64,000 bases of DNA from Betaproteobacteria bacterium (lineage in GTDB: Bacteria; Pseudomonadota; Gammaproteobacteria; Burkholderiales; SG8-39), in NCBI GenBank assembly GCA_947478805.1, contig CANJXQ010000001.1, positions 1 through 64,000 on the forward strand, given 5' to 3'. Positions 18,571 through 28,265 of the stretch are shown piece by piece. The position numbers and the translations under genes are program-made. The number at the start of each line of letters is the position of its first letter. Position 1 is the first letter of the stretch. The notes below the pieces were generated by a model. It had not been told where the DNA came from. It saw nothing but the letters and a program-made list of their open reading frames with translations, and searched no databases.

Positions 18571-19947
18571 TCAGGCTTGCAGGCAAGCTGACAAGGTCCT
18601 GACATCCGGCAGTGCCTCCAGCCGGCTGAGGAGTGAAAAAGCCTCGCGCGCGCCAGCGGCGTTGGCATAGCCAGACGCGCAGTCCATGAATTTCCCTTCC
18701 AGGTCGGCCAGCGTCACCGGCCGGTCCCGGCTCCCCCGGTTTCCGATACGCGGCACGCGCTGGTCCAGCTTGCGCCCATCGGTCAATTCGATGCCCACAT
18801 CCGTGAACTCCTTGAGCAGGAAGGTATCGTTGCCGTGCAACTCGGGGTGCACCACCATGCGGACCTTGCTCATCAGCGCTACCAGCGCCGGGTCGCGCGC
18901 GCGCTCGTCGGTGAAGTGGGACAGCCGCACGCTGCGCTCGCTCAACGCGGTCGCCACGCAGAACGGCGTGGAGAACTTGGCTTCATAGCCCGTGGCCGGC
19001 TTGTCGAAGCGCATGGTCTTGGGCACCAGTTCATGAACGGCGATCGTCACCTGTTTCACCTGATTCGGGCGCACGTCGTTGCGGGTGACCAGGTCCAGTA
19101 CGCAGTCCAGCGCCGAGTGCACCAGGCCGCAGCAGGGGTAGACCTTGATCACCAGCCCGGGGTCGACCAGGTCGTAAGGTGCGCCGATGGAGGCGGTCAT
19201 GGCCCCCAGGTCAAAATTGCCGGCGCCATTGAAGACCTCGCAGAAGCCCCAGCCGATCTCCAGAACGTCCGGGTTGGCGGTGAAGCCCGCCTGCACCAGC
19301 CGGCCGGCGACGACGCCGTTTCTGGCGGCCTTGCCCAGGTGGAAGGGATTGAGCATGTTGCCGATCATGGTTCGCATGCCGGAGGCCTCCGCCGCCGCCG
19401 TGCCGATGGCGTATTGCATTTGCAGGGTATTGAAGCCGAGCAGCTTGCCTACCGCGACAGCCGCCCCGAAATGCGCCAGCGTGGAGGTCGAGTGCCAGCC
19501 CTTGGCGTAGTGGTGCACGCCCAGCCCGCGGGCGATGGCTGCCTCGACTTCCCAACCGACGATGAAGGCTTCCAGCAGGCGCTCTCCGCTGACACCGCCC
19601 TCCTCTTCCGCCACGGCGAGGGCTGCGAACAGCACCGGCGAGGCGATGAAGCCGCTGACGGTCAGGCTGATGCTGTCGTAGTCGAGCGCGTGTGCCGCGG
19701 CGCCATTAGCCATGGCGGCGCCGGAGGCGGCCAATCGCAGCGGCGTTCCGAGCACGCTGCCCTGCCCTGCGCGCGTTTCGCGCTCGGCGAGCTTGCGCAC
19801 CTGTCGCACCGACTCCTCATCGATGCCCGCCAGCAGCGTGCCGATGGCATCGACGATGGCATGCTTGCCTCGCTCGCGTACCGCCACCGGAATCCCCGCG
19901 TAGTGCGTGTCCACCGCAAACTGTGCCAGATCCCTGGTCGTGCCCAT
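18571..19947 (-). CDS. MmgE/PrpD family protein
   Basis: DAIGTLLAGIDEESV, ANGAAAHALDYDSIS, KGWHSTSTLAHFGAAVAVGKLLG. Confidence 0.94.
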   Translation of the reverse strand: MGTTRDLAQFAVDTHYAGIPVAVRERGKHAIVDAIGTLLAGIDEESVRQVRKLAERETRAGQGSVLGTPLRLAASGAAMANGAAAHALDYDSISLTVSGFIASPVLFAALAVAEEEGGVSGERLLEAFIVGWEVEAAIARGLGVHHYAKGWHSTSTLAHFGAAVAVGKLLGFNTLQMQYAIGTAAAEASGMRTMIGNMLNPFHLGKAARNGVVAGRLVQAGFTANPDVLEIGWGFCEVFNGAGNFDLGAMTASIGAPYDLVDPGLVIKVYPCCGLVHSALDCVLDLVTRNDVRPNQVKQVTIAVHELVPKTMRFDKPATGYEAKFSTPFCVATALSERSVRLSHFTDERARDPALVALMSKVRMVVHPELHGNDTFLLKEFTDVGIELTDGRKLDQRVPRIGNRGSRDRPVTLADLEGKFMDCASGYANAAGAREAFSLLSRLEALPDVRTLSACLQA

Positions 19948-19959
19948 TGCGATTACTCC

Positions 19960-21747
19960 TCAAGCTTTGGTTGTCTCGGCGGCTGTACCTTGCAGCGTAC
20001 GCTCTGCCCGAAGTCGTTCGCGCAGGCTCGCGGTCGCAGCAGCGTCGATGAGCAGTTGCCCCGCCACCAGCACCACGCCGTACTTGCGCGCAGCATAGTC
20101 GCGGGAAATCTTTTCATTGCGGATGTCGACGATGACTGCCTGAGGATCTCGCTCCAGTGGCTCGCCGAACCCACCGCCGCCTGCCGTGATGTGGCGGATG
20201 CGGTCACCCTTCTGGATGGCCATGGTGATCTTCGTCTCGAGCAGGGTCTCCTGCCCGCCTCGTCCGAGGTAAGTTTGCGAGGTGGAACCGGAGTCGCCGC
20301 CCTCCAGGCCATAGGGAGGCACGTCGCGCCGGTGGGTGCGCACCTGCAAAACGGCTTCGCTGCCCGCGAACTCGAGATGGCGCTGCAGTGCCAGGCCGCC
20401 GCGATGGCGTCCGGCGCCACCCGAGTCGGGAACGAAGCCGTAGTCCAGCACGCGCACCGGGTTTTCCGCCTCCAGGATCTCGATCGGCTGGTTGGAGATA
20501 TTGGTGGCGATATGGGCCACGCCCTCCCCGCCGTCGCCGCCCGCGCCCGCCCCCCAGCTGCCGCAGATGATGTCGTTGAACTGGAAGGCGCGGCCGTTGG
20601 CGTGGTAGCCGCCGATGCGAATTCCGCTGATCCCGCCGTCGCCCGCCGCGGGAACCTGCTTCGGGAGCGCCTTGGCCATGGCGCCGAAGATGGCATCCAG
20701 GATGCGATAACCGAGCACGCCGCGCGCGGCAACCGCGGCTGGAGGCTTCGGATTGAAGATCGAGCCCTCCGGCAACACGATCTCGATAGGCCGGAAGCAC
20801 CCCTCGTTGTTCGGCACCGGCGTGCGCATCAGGGACCGCACCGCGATGTACACGGCGGACCGTGCAAACGACGGGGTGCAGTTGATGGCGCCCTTCACCT
20901 GCGGCGATGACCCCGCGAAGTCGAAACGCACCCGGTCGCCGCGGATTTCCACGCGCACCTTCACCGGAACCAGCACCCCCTGCCGGCCGTCGTGGTCCTC
21001 GTAGTCGGTGAATTCGAAATCGCCGTCCGGCCAGTGGGCGATTTCCTGGCGCGTGACGCGCTCCGAATAATTGAGGATCTCGTCGACGTAGGCGTGAAAC
21101 ACCGCCGCGCCGTAATGCTGCATCAGCGCCTGCAAGCCGTGTTCTCCAGCCATGCAGCCGGCCACCTGTGCTCCGAGGTCGCCCATCACGGTGTCGGGCA
21201 CGCGCACGTTGAGCTTGATCAGGTCGTACACCGCCTCATCGGGGACGCCGGCCACATGCAGCTTCAAGGGCGGCAGGCGCAACCCTTCCTGGAATATCTC
21301 GGTGGAGTCGGCCGCGCCGCCGCCGGGAACCCGGCCGCCGATGTCGGCATGGTGCGCCACCACCACCGCGAAACCTTCCAGCCGCTCCTCGAAGAAGATC
21401 GGCTTGAACATGAAGATATCCGGCAGGTGCATGCCGCCGTGGTACGGGTCGTTGAGGATGATCAGGTCGCCGGGCGCAAAGGCCTCGCCGAAGCGCTTGC
21501 GCACCACCTGGATGGCATCGGGGATGGACCCCAGATGCAGCGGCAGCGACAGGCCCTGTGCGATGAGCCGCCCCTCGCGGTCGCACAGGGCGGCGGCAAA
21601 ATCCAGCAGCTCGCGCACCACGCTCGAGCGCGCGCTGCGCATGACCATCAACGCCATTTCATCGGCCGCAGCCGCCAAGGCGTTGCGCAGCACCTCGAAG
21701 GTGATGAGGTCGAAGTCGTCGCTTTTGCCGGCCGGGTTGTTATTCAT
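19960..21747 (-). CDS. Hydantoinase B/oxoprolinase family protein
   Basis: FEVLRNALAAAADEMALMVMRSARSSVVRELLDFAAALCDREGRLIAQG, ILNDPYHGGMHLPDIFM, TAGGGGFGEPLERDP. Confidence 0.96.
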   Translation of the reverse strand: MNNNPAGKSDDFDLITFEVLRNALAAAADEMALMVMRSARSSVVRELLDFAAALCDREGRLIAQGLSLPLHLGSIPDAIQVVRKRFGEAFAPGDLIILNDPYHGGMHLPDIFMFKPIFFEERLEGFAVVVAHHADIGGRVPGGGAADSTEIFQEGLRLPPLKLHVAGVPDEAVYDLIKLNVRVPDTVMGDLGAQVAGCMAGEHGLQALMQHYGAAVFHAYVDEILNYSERVTRQEIAHWPDGDFEFTDYEDHDGRQGVLVPVKVRVEIRGDRVRFDFAGSSPQVKGAINCTPSFARSAVYIAVRSLMRTPVPNNEGCFRPIEIVLPEGSIFNPKPPAAVAARGVLGYRILDAIFGAMAKALPKQVPAAGDGGISGIRIGGYHANGRAFQFNDIICGSWGAGAGGDGGEGVAHIATNISNQPIEILEAENPVRVLDYGFVPDSGGAGRHRGGLALQRHLEFAGSEAVLQVRTHRRDVPPYGLEGGDSGSTSQTYLGRGGQETLLETKITMAIQKGDRIRHITAGGGGFGEPLERDPQAVIVDIRNEKISRDYAARKYGVVLVAGQLLIDAAATASLRERLRAERTLQGTAAETTKA

Positions 21748-23866
21748 TGGGTGTTCTCTCCTCAGCGGCGGCGCGCAGCGCAATGCGGATCTGCCCCTGC
21801 CCGTCCAGCGATGCGCGCGCGCCGGCCGGTACCACCGTTGTCGTGTCGAACTCCTCGATGAGCAGCGGCCCGACGCGCGGTGATGACAGATCCCCGCGCG
21901 TGATCACATCGACAGCGCGGCGCTCGGCGGCATCGGCAAAATACACCGGGCGGCTTGGCTTGTCCGGACGGTAATCGGCGCGCGCCTGGCCCGCCGGCGG
22001 CACGAACCCTTCGCTGACCGCGGCAACCGCGCGCAGGTTGACGATCTGCACCGGTTGGGCGTTCAGGTAACCGTAGGTGCGTCGATGCTCCGCGCCGAAA
22101 GCTTCTTCCAGCATCGCAGGAGCGGATGATGCTGGATACGCCTCTGGCAGGGAGACCAGCAGCTCATACTGCTGCCCCACGTAGCGCAGGTCGGCGAAGC
22201 GCCGCACGCGAACCTGCTCGCGCGGATAGCCTTGTTCCAGCAAGGAGGCGACAGCGTCTTCCTCGATGCGTTGGTATTGAGTCGCCAGTTCGCTGGTATC
22301 CACCTCGGCCAGGCGACGCAGGTAAGTCTGCACGCGGCGGGCTTCCACCTTGGCAGTGAGCAGGCCGTAGGCGCTGAAAAGGCCCGGAAAGCGCGGGATG
22401 ACGGCTTCCGGCATGCGCAATGCCTGCGCGAGGTTCGCCCCGTGGACCGGGCCGCTGCCCCCGAAGGCATAGAGCGTGAAGAGGCGCAGATCGCGGCCGC
22501 GCTCCGTCGACACCGCGCGCAGCGCCCGCATCATGGTGGCGTTGGCGATCGTGTGGATGGCGTGGGCGGCTTTTTCGACGCTCATTCCGGTGGGCTTGGC
22601 AATGCGCCGCTCGATGGCCCGCCAGGCGCCATCGGGGTCGGGCTTGAGGATGCCGCGCCCGATGGCATCCGGGTCAAGGTAACCCAGCACCACGTTGGCA
22701 TCGGTGACCGTCGGCTCGGTGCCTCCCAGCCCATAGCAGACCGGCCCTGGCGACGCGCCGGCGCTCTTTGGGCCGACCTGCAGCGCGCCGCCGCCATCGA
22801 GCCAGGCAATGCTGCCGCCGCCGGTGCCCACTTCGGCCACATCGATTACGGGCAAGCGGATCAGGTAGCCGCCGCCCCGCAGCACCCGGCTGGCGGCGGA
22901 AATCTCGCCGCCGACTTCGAACTCGCCCGAGCGATGATATTCACCCTCCTCGACCAAGGCAGCCTTGGCAGTCGTGCCGCCCATGTCGAAGGACAGGACG
23001 TTGGGTATGCCGGCGAGGCCAGCCGCATGGTTCACGCCGACGACGCCCGCCGCGGGGCCGGACTCGAGCAGGTGCACCGGTTGCTCGGCCGCCGTACGCA
23101 GGTCCATCAGGCCGCCACTCGACTGCATGAGCAGGATTGGCGACTGGACGCCCTGCCCCTTCACACCGGCCTCCAGGGAGGAGAGGTAGCGATGCACCAC
23201 CGGCTTGACGTAGGCATCGACAACCGCCGTGCTGGTGCGCTCGAACTCGCGGATCTCGCGCACCAGGTCCGCCGACTGCGACACATGCACGCCGGGAAAC
23301 TCCGCCTTGATCAGCCGGGCGACCGATGCCTCGTGCGCCGGATTGGCGTAGCTGTGCAGGAACGATACGGCGACGGAATTGACCCCCGCGCCAATGGCTT
23401 CTTTCACCACCGAGCGAACAGTGTCAAGGGATACCGCGGTGTCGACCTTGCCGCTGGCATCCATGCGCTCGGCCACTTCATAGACGCGATGGCGCGGGAT
23501 CAGCGCGGGTGGCTTCTTCCAAGTGAGGTCGTAGAGCACGGGCAGCCGCAGGCGCCCGATTTCCAGCACGTCGCGAAAGCCCTTGGTGGTCAGCAGCGCC
23601 GCGGTGGCACCCTTGCGCTCGAGGACCGCGTTGGTGGCTACCGTGGTGGCGTGGACGAACAGGCCCACCGATTCCGGGGCCAGGCCCTCCGAGGCGATCA
23701 ACGCCTGCAGCGCTTCAATGACCGAGCGCGCGTAATTTTCGGGCGTGGACAGCACCTTGCGGGCGATGGGCGCACGCCCTTCCGGGCAGCAAATGATGTC
23801 CGTGAAGGTGCCGCCGATGTCGACCGCGATTCTTCCCTGCGCGCGCTTGTCGCTGCCTGCGCTCAA
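21740..23866 (-). CDS. Hydantoinase A/oxoprolinase family protein, TTG start
   Basis: RIAVDIGGTFTDIICC, VLSFDMGGTTAKAALV, GGGSIAWLDGGGALQVGPKSAGASPGPVCYGLGG. AGGAG 8 nt before TTG at 23866; the ORF-track extension to 24139 looks spurious and overlaps the next gene. Confidence 0.94.
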   Translation of the reverse strand: MSAGSDKRAQGRIAVDIGGTFTDIICCPEGRAPIARKVLSTPENYARSVIEALQALIASEGLAPESVGLFVHATTVATNAVLERKGATAALLTTKGFRDVLEIGRLRLPVLYDLTWKKPPALIPRHRVYEVAERMDASGKVDTAVSLDTVRSVVKEAIGAGVNSVAVSFLHSYANPAHEASVARLIKAEFPGVHVSQSADLVREIREFERTSTAVVDAYVKPVVHRYLSSLEAGVKGQGVQSPILLMQSSGGLMDLRTAAEQPVHLLESGPAAGVVGVNHAAGLAGIPNVLSFDMGGTTAKAALVEEGEYHRSGEFEVGGEISAASRVLRGGGYLIRLPVIDVAEVGTGGGSIAWLDGGGALQVGPKSAGASPGPVCYGLGGTEPTVTDANVVLGYLDPDAIGRGILKPDPDGAWRAIERRIAKPTGMSVEKAAHAIHTIANATMMRALRAVSTERGRDLRLFTLYAFGGSGPVHGANLAQALRMPEAVIPRFPGLFSAYGLLTAKVEARRVQTYLRRLAEVDTSELATQYQRIEEDAVASLLEQGYPREQVRVRRFADLRYVGQQYELLVSLPEAYPASSAPAMLEEAFGAEHRRTYGYLNAQPVQIVNLRAVAAVSEGFVPPAGQARADYRPDKPSRPVYFADAAERRAVDVITRGDLSSPRVGPLLIEEFDTTTVVPAGARASLDGQGQIRIALRAAAEERTPNE

Positions 23867-23919
23867 TTGACACTCTCCTGATGTTGGCAGACCGGCAATC
23901 GCCGATCCGAGCCCGGCGC

Positions 23920-24909
23920 CTAATCCGCCTTGATACCAGCGACCTTGACCACCCGGGTCCAGGTGGCGATCTCGTTTTGAATCATCGCGCCGAACTCCTC
24001 GGCGGGGCCGCCACCCGGCTCGATGCCGTCCGCCGCCAGCCGCTCGCGCATGTCGGGGGCCGCAAGCGCGCGCGCCACTTCCTGGTTGAGCCGGCGGATG
24101 ATCGGTGCCGGTGTCTTTGCCGGCGCGAGGATACCCCACCAGCCAGTCACGGAATAACCGGGCAGGCCGGACTCCCCGACCGTGGGCACCTCGGGCGCCA
24201 CGGGCACGCGTTTGGGGCCGGTCACGGCAATGGCCTTGAGTCGTCCGGCCTTGATCAGCGGGACGGCGATGAGCAGTCCGCTGGGCGTGAGCTGGATTTC
24301 ACCGGACATCACCGAATTGAGCAGCGTTCCGCCGCCCTTGAAGGGGATGTGCACGATGTCCACCACGGCCATGCTCTTGAACAGTTCCAGCGCCAAGTGG
24401 CTGGGGCTGCCGCTGCCGCCGGATGCGTAATTGAGCTGACCGGGCTTCGCGCGCGCCAGCGCAATCAATTCGGACACGGTATTGGCCGGCAGGCCCGGAT
24501 GCGCGACGATGATGAGCGGCGCAGCGCCGATCAGCGCCACCGGCGACAGGTCACGCACCGCATCGAACGGAAGGTTCGGCGTCAAGGCGGCGTTGATGGC
24601 CAGGCTGCTGGGTGCGGTGACCAGCGTATAGCCGTCGGGGGCCGACTTCGCGACGATCTCCGTGCCGACGTTGCCGCCCGCCCCGGCTCGGTTGTCGATC
24701 AGCACCTGCTGGCCCAGCGCCTTCGACAGGCGGTCGCCCATGAAGCGCGCCAGCGTGTCGGTGGTGCTGCCCGTGGCGAATGGCACTACCATGCGGATCG
24801 GTTTGGCAGGATATTCCTGACCGATACCCGAATGATAAGGAAGCAGTCCCGTTATTGTCAGTAATGCAAGGATTGCCCTTGAGCGGAATCCCGTTGGAGC
24901 GGTGTGCAT
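23920..24909 (-). CDS. Bug/TctC-family tripartite tricarboxylate transporter substrate-binding protein
   Basis: YPAKPIRMVVPFATGSTTDTLARFM, LIDNRAGAGGNVGTEIVAKSAPDGYTLV. Confidence 0.95.
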   Translation of the reverse strand: MHTAPTGFRSRAILALLTITGLLPYHSGIGQEYPAKPIRMVVPFATGSTTDTLARFMGDRLSKALGQQVLIDNRAGAGGNVGTEIVAKSAPDGYTLVTAPSSLAINAALTPNLPFDAVRDLSPVALIGAAPLIIVAHPGLPANTVSELIALARAKPGQLNYASGGSGSPSHLALELFKSMAVVDIVHIPFKGGGTLLNSVMSGEIQLTPSGLLIAVPLIKAGRLKAIAVTGPKRVPVAPEVPTVGESGLPGYSVTGWWGILAPAKTPAPIIRRLNQEVARALAAPDMRERLAADGIEPGGGPAEEFGAMIQNEIATWTRVVKVAGIKAD

Positions 24910-25003
24910 CTCGTGCCTTTGATTGAGCGAGTGGCGGAGTTTACTTGAGTTCGCGGGCCAACTTTCATCCCGACACCCAGCTGTTGAACGGTCGGCCCCC
25001 CGT

Positions 25004-26047
25004 TCACTGCTGAATCATGCGCTGGGCGCGCTCCCATCCGAGTTCAGCCAACGGCCGCGCACGACGTCCCATCTCGACCGCATCGTCGGCATTGGCATTG
25101 CCTGACAGTGCCCGATGCGCAATGCCTTGCAGGATGGCGGCGATCCGGAACAGGTTGTAGGCAATGTAGAAGTCCCAGTTTGCGATCCCGTCCCGCCCGG
25201 TTTGCCTGCAGTACTGATCGACGTACTGTGCCTCGGTCGGTATGCCCAGGGCCGGCAGGTCCAGCCCGCCGATGCCGCGCCACAGCGTGGCGGGAATGTG
25301 CCAGGCCATGCAGTGATAGGAGAAATCAGCCAGCGGATGGCCCAGCGTTGCCAGCTCCCAATCGAGGATGGCGATGACGCGCGGATCGTGCTTGTCGAAC
25401 ACCAGATTGTCGAGGCGATAGTCGCCATGCACCAGGCAGGTCTCGTCGCCCGGCGGGATGTGCGCGGGTAGCCAATCCATCAGCGCATCCATCGCGGCAA
25501 TCGTTTCCGTGGCGGACTCCTTGTACTGCCTCGTCCAGCGCGTGATCTGGCGCGCGAAGTAGTTGCCGGGCTTGCCGAAGTCACCGAGGCTTGCGGCAGC
25601 GGGGTCCACTTTGTGCAGCCGCGCGATGACGCGGTTCATCTCGGCATAAATGGCGCCCCGTCCGCTTGCCGAAAATCCCGGCAGCGACGGATCCAGCAGG
25701 ATCCGGCCGTCCATGAACTCCATGAGATAGAACGGCGTGCCGACAACGCCGGCATCGGTGCAGTAGGCGTACATCCGGGGAACAGGGATTCCCTGGGTGC
25801 CCAGCGCTTTCATCACGCGATACTCGCGGTCGACTGCGTGCGCCGAAGGCAGCAGTTTTCCCGGCGGTTGCTTGCGCAGCACGTAGCGGCTGTCGCCGCT
25901 GTCGATCAGGTAGGTGGGGTTGGACTGTCCGCCGGTAAGTCGCTTTGCGCGGGCTGGCGTGGCACCAGCCAGGCCCTCTCGTCGAAGATAACCCTCCAGT
26001 GCCGCAACATCGAGTTCCGCCCCGCTCCCGGCGTCGCTCCCCGACAT
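25004..26047 (-). CDS. APH-like phosphotransferase family protein
   Basis: LTGGQSNPTYLI, YVLRKQPPGKLLPSAHAVDREYRVMKAL, LVHGDYRLDNLVFD, AILDWELATLGHPLADFSY kinase motifs. Confidence 0.95.
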   Translation of the reverse strand: MSGSDAGSGAELDVAALEGYLRREGLAGATPARAKRLTGGQSNPTYLIDSGDSRYVLRKQPPGKLLPSAHAVDREYRVMKALGTQGIPVPRMYAYCTDAGVVGTPFYLMEFMDGRILLDPSLPGFSASGRGAIYAEMNRVIARLHKVDPAAASLGDFGKPGNYFARQITRWTRQYKESATETIAAMDALMDWLPAHIPPGDETCLVHGDYRLDNLVFDKHDPRVIAILDWELATLGHPLADFSYHCMAWHIPATLWRGIGGLDLPALGIPTEAQYVDQYCRQTGRDGIANWDFYIAYNLFRIAAILQGIAHRALSGNANADDAVEMGRRARPLAELGWERAQRMIQQ

Positions 26048-27216
26048 TACTGCGCGCCCTTTTCGCTCAGCAGCTTGCGCGCCATGCTCCAGCGGTGCAC
26101 TTCGCTCGGGCCGTCGTAGATCCGGAAGGCGCGCATGTCCATGAAGATGCGCATGGCAATGCTTTCACCCGTGACACCCTGTCCGCCGAGGATCTGCACG
26201 CTCTTGTCGACGATGCGCCACAGTGCTTCCGAGGCCACCACCTTGGCGCGGCTGGATTCGAAATTGCAGCGATGGCCCTGGTCCAGCATCCATGCGGTAT
26301 GCCAGATGTGCAGCCGCGCGGTCTGCATGTCGATGGCGTTGTCGGCGAGCATGAACCCCACGCCTTCATGCTCCCCAAGGGGTTTGCCGAAGGCCTGGCG
26401 CGTGCGCGCGTAGGCGAGCGCCGCATCGTTGGCGCGCCGCGCCTGCCCGAGCCAGCGCATGCAATGGGTCAGCCGCGCCGGTGCCAGGCGCACCTGGGCG
26501 TAACGAAAGCCCTTGCCCACCTCGCCCAGCACGTCGCTGGCCGGCACGCGCAGGTCCTTGAACTCCACGACGCAATGGCCGCCAGCGAAGCAGGAATCCA
26601 TGGAGTCCATCTGCCGAACGATCTTGATTCCCGGGCGGTCCATATCCGACAGGAACATGGTGGCCGAACCGTCCTCCATTCGCGCCATGATGATGACGTA
26701 GCTCGCGCCGTCCGCTCCGGTGATGAACCACTTGGTGCCGTTGATCACATAGTCGTTGCCGTCCTTCACCGCCATGGTCATCAGCATCGACGGGTCGGCA
26801 CCGGCACCGGGTGCGGGTTCCGTCATGGCAAAGCACGAGCGCGTCTTGCCCTCGACTTGCGGGCGCAGCCAGCGCTCCTGGTGCGCCTTGGAAGCCACGG
26901 CGTGCATGAGGTGGATATTGCCCTCGTCGGGCGCATGCACGTTCATCGCGGTCGGGCCGAGCGGCGAGTATCCCGCTTCCTCGAACACCACCGCCTTGGC
27001 CACGTGGCTCAACGCCATGCCGCCCATCTCCATGGGGCCATGCGGCGTCAGCAGGCCTGCGGCGCGAGCCTTGGCGACGAGTTCCTGGCGCAATGCCGGC
27101 GTCGGGCCATGCGGCGTGCAACGCTTGTCGCCCTCCATGGGAATGATTTCTTCCGCGATGAAGCGCCGCGTGCGTTGCTGCAGATCGAGCAGGTCCTGCG
27201 ATAGATTGAAATCCAT
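26047..27216 (-). CDS. Acyl-CoA dehydrogenase family protein
   Basis: CFAMTEPAPGAGADPS, RMFLSDMDRPG-like, RQAFGKPLGEHEGVGFMLADN, IFMDMRAFRIYDGPSEVHRWSMAR. Confidence 0.95.
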   Translation of the reverse strand: MDFNLSQDLLDLQQRTRRFIAEEIIPMEGDKRCTPHGPTPALRQELVAKARAAGLLTPHGPMEMGGMALSHVAKAVVFEEAGYSPLGPTAMNVHAPDEGNIHLMHAVASKAHQERWLRPQVEGKTRSCFAMTEPAPGAGADPSMLMTMAVKDGNDYVINGTKWFITGADGASYVIIMARMEDGSATMFLSDMDRPGIKIVRQMDSMDSCFAGGHCVVEFKDLRVPASDVLGEVGKGFRYAQVRLAPARLTHCMRWLGQARRANDAALAYARTRQAFGKPLGEHEGVGFMLADNAIDMQTARLHIWHTAWMLDQGHRCNFESSRAKVVASEALWRIVDKSVQILGGQGVTGESIAMRIFMDMRAFRIYDGPSEVHRWSMARKLLSEKGAQ

Positions 27217-27287
27217 TTTTTCTCCGAAAAGCCAGCGCTGGTCGATAAGGGATGAGAGCTGAGGTGGAACGCCTGTCGAGTCGCCGC

Positions 27288-28265
27288 TCAGTCGACTTTC
27301 ACGCCGGTGTCTTTAACCAGCTTCGTCCATTTCACCACCTCGGACGCAAAGAAGGAGCGGAATTCGCCGGGATTCAACAGCGCGACATCCATGCCTTGTT
27401 TGCTCAACAACTCGGCAAACTCCCTGGTTTGGGCCACCCGCCGCACGTCGGCGTGAATCTTTTCCACGATCGCATCGGGCGTATTGGCAGGCGCCAGCAG
27501 GCCGTTCCAGGCTGACACGTCATACCCGTCCAGTCCGGACTCCGCGACGGCGGGCACGTTGGGCAGGTTGGATGAGCGTTTCGCGCTGGTCACCGCCAGC
27601 GCTTTCAACTTGCCGGATGCGATCAACGGGAGCCCTGTCGCCACCGCCAGGGAGGCAAGCGGAATCTGGTTGCCGAGCAGGTCAGCCGTCATCTGCGAGG
27701 CCGCCTTGTACGGGGTGTGCGTCATGGTGATCGACGTTTGCGCCATGAGCAGCTCGAACGCCAGGTGAAGGATGCTGCCGCTTCCCGCCGAACCGTAAAA
27801 AATCTGGTTCGCCTTGCCGCGCGACTTGGCCAAAGCGATCAGTTCCGGGATGTTGTTGGCCGGAAACGACGGGTGGGCAAGAATGACCAAGGGTGCCACT
27901 GCCACGCGCACGATGGGCTTGAAGTCCTTGATGATATCGAACGGGATATCGCGATACAGGCTGGGATTGATGGCATGGTTGACGTATCCCACGAGCAGCG
28001 TGTGCCCGTCAGGCGGCGCCTTGGCGACCGCGGCCGCGCCGATGCTGCCTGCGGCACCGGCCTGGTTCTCGATCACCACGGCATGACCCCAACTCTCGGT
28101 CAATCGCTGCCCAAGCAGGCGCGCCACGATATCGGCGGCAGTGGCCGGTGTGGTGGTGACGTTCAGTTTCACAGGCCGGGTCGGGAACGTTTGTGAGATT
28201 GCGCCCGCTTGGCATGCAAGGCCCAGTGCAATTGCCATGCAGGCCTGAGACCAGATGGATTTCAT
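27288..28265 (-). CDS. Bug/TctC-family substrate-binding protein (second copy)
   Basis: FPTRPVKLNVTTTPATAADIVARLLGQRL, VIENQAGAAGSIGAAAVAKAPPDGHTLLVGY. Confidence 0.93.
   Translation of the reverse strand: MKSIWSQACMAIALGLACQAGAISQTFPTRPVKLNVTTTPATAADIVARLLGQRLTESWGHAVVIENQAGAAGSIGAAAVAKAPPDGHTLLVGYVNHAINPSLYRDIPFDIIKDFKPIVRVAVAPLVILAHPSFPANNIPELIALAKSRGKANQIFYGSAGSGSILHLAFELLMAQTSITMTHTPYKAASQMTADLLGNQIPLASLAVATGLPLIASGKLKALAVTSAKRSSNLPNVPAVAESGLDGYDVSAWNGLLAPANTPDAIVEKIHADVRRVAQTREFAELLSKQGMDVALLNPGEFRSFFASEVVKWTKLVKDTGVKVD

Noticed and set aside
18835-20910. 691-aa plus-strand ORF opposite PrpD and HyuB
   Set aside because: Antisense shadow ORF in GC-rich coding DNA; rich in H/G/R/Q with no domain motif, while the opposite strand carries clear conserved families.
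22232-23881. 549-aa plus-strand ORF opposite HyuA
   Set aside because: Same shadow-ORF pattern; HyuA motifs are unambiguous on the other strand.
25945-27204. 419-aa plus-strand ORF opposite acyl-CoA dehydrogenase
   Set aside because: Histidine/arginine-rich mirror translation; no motif.
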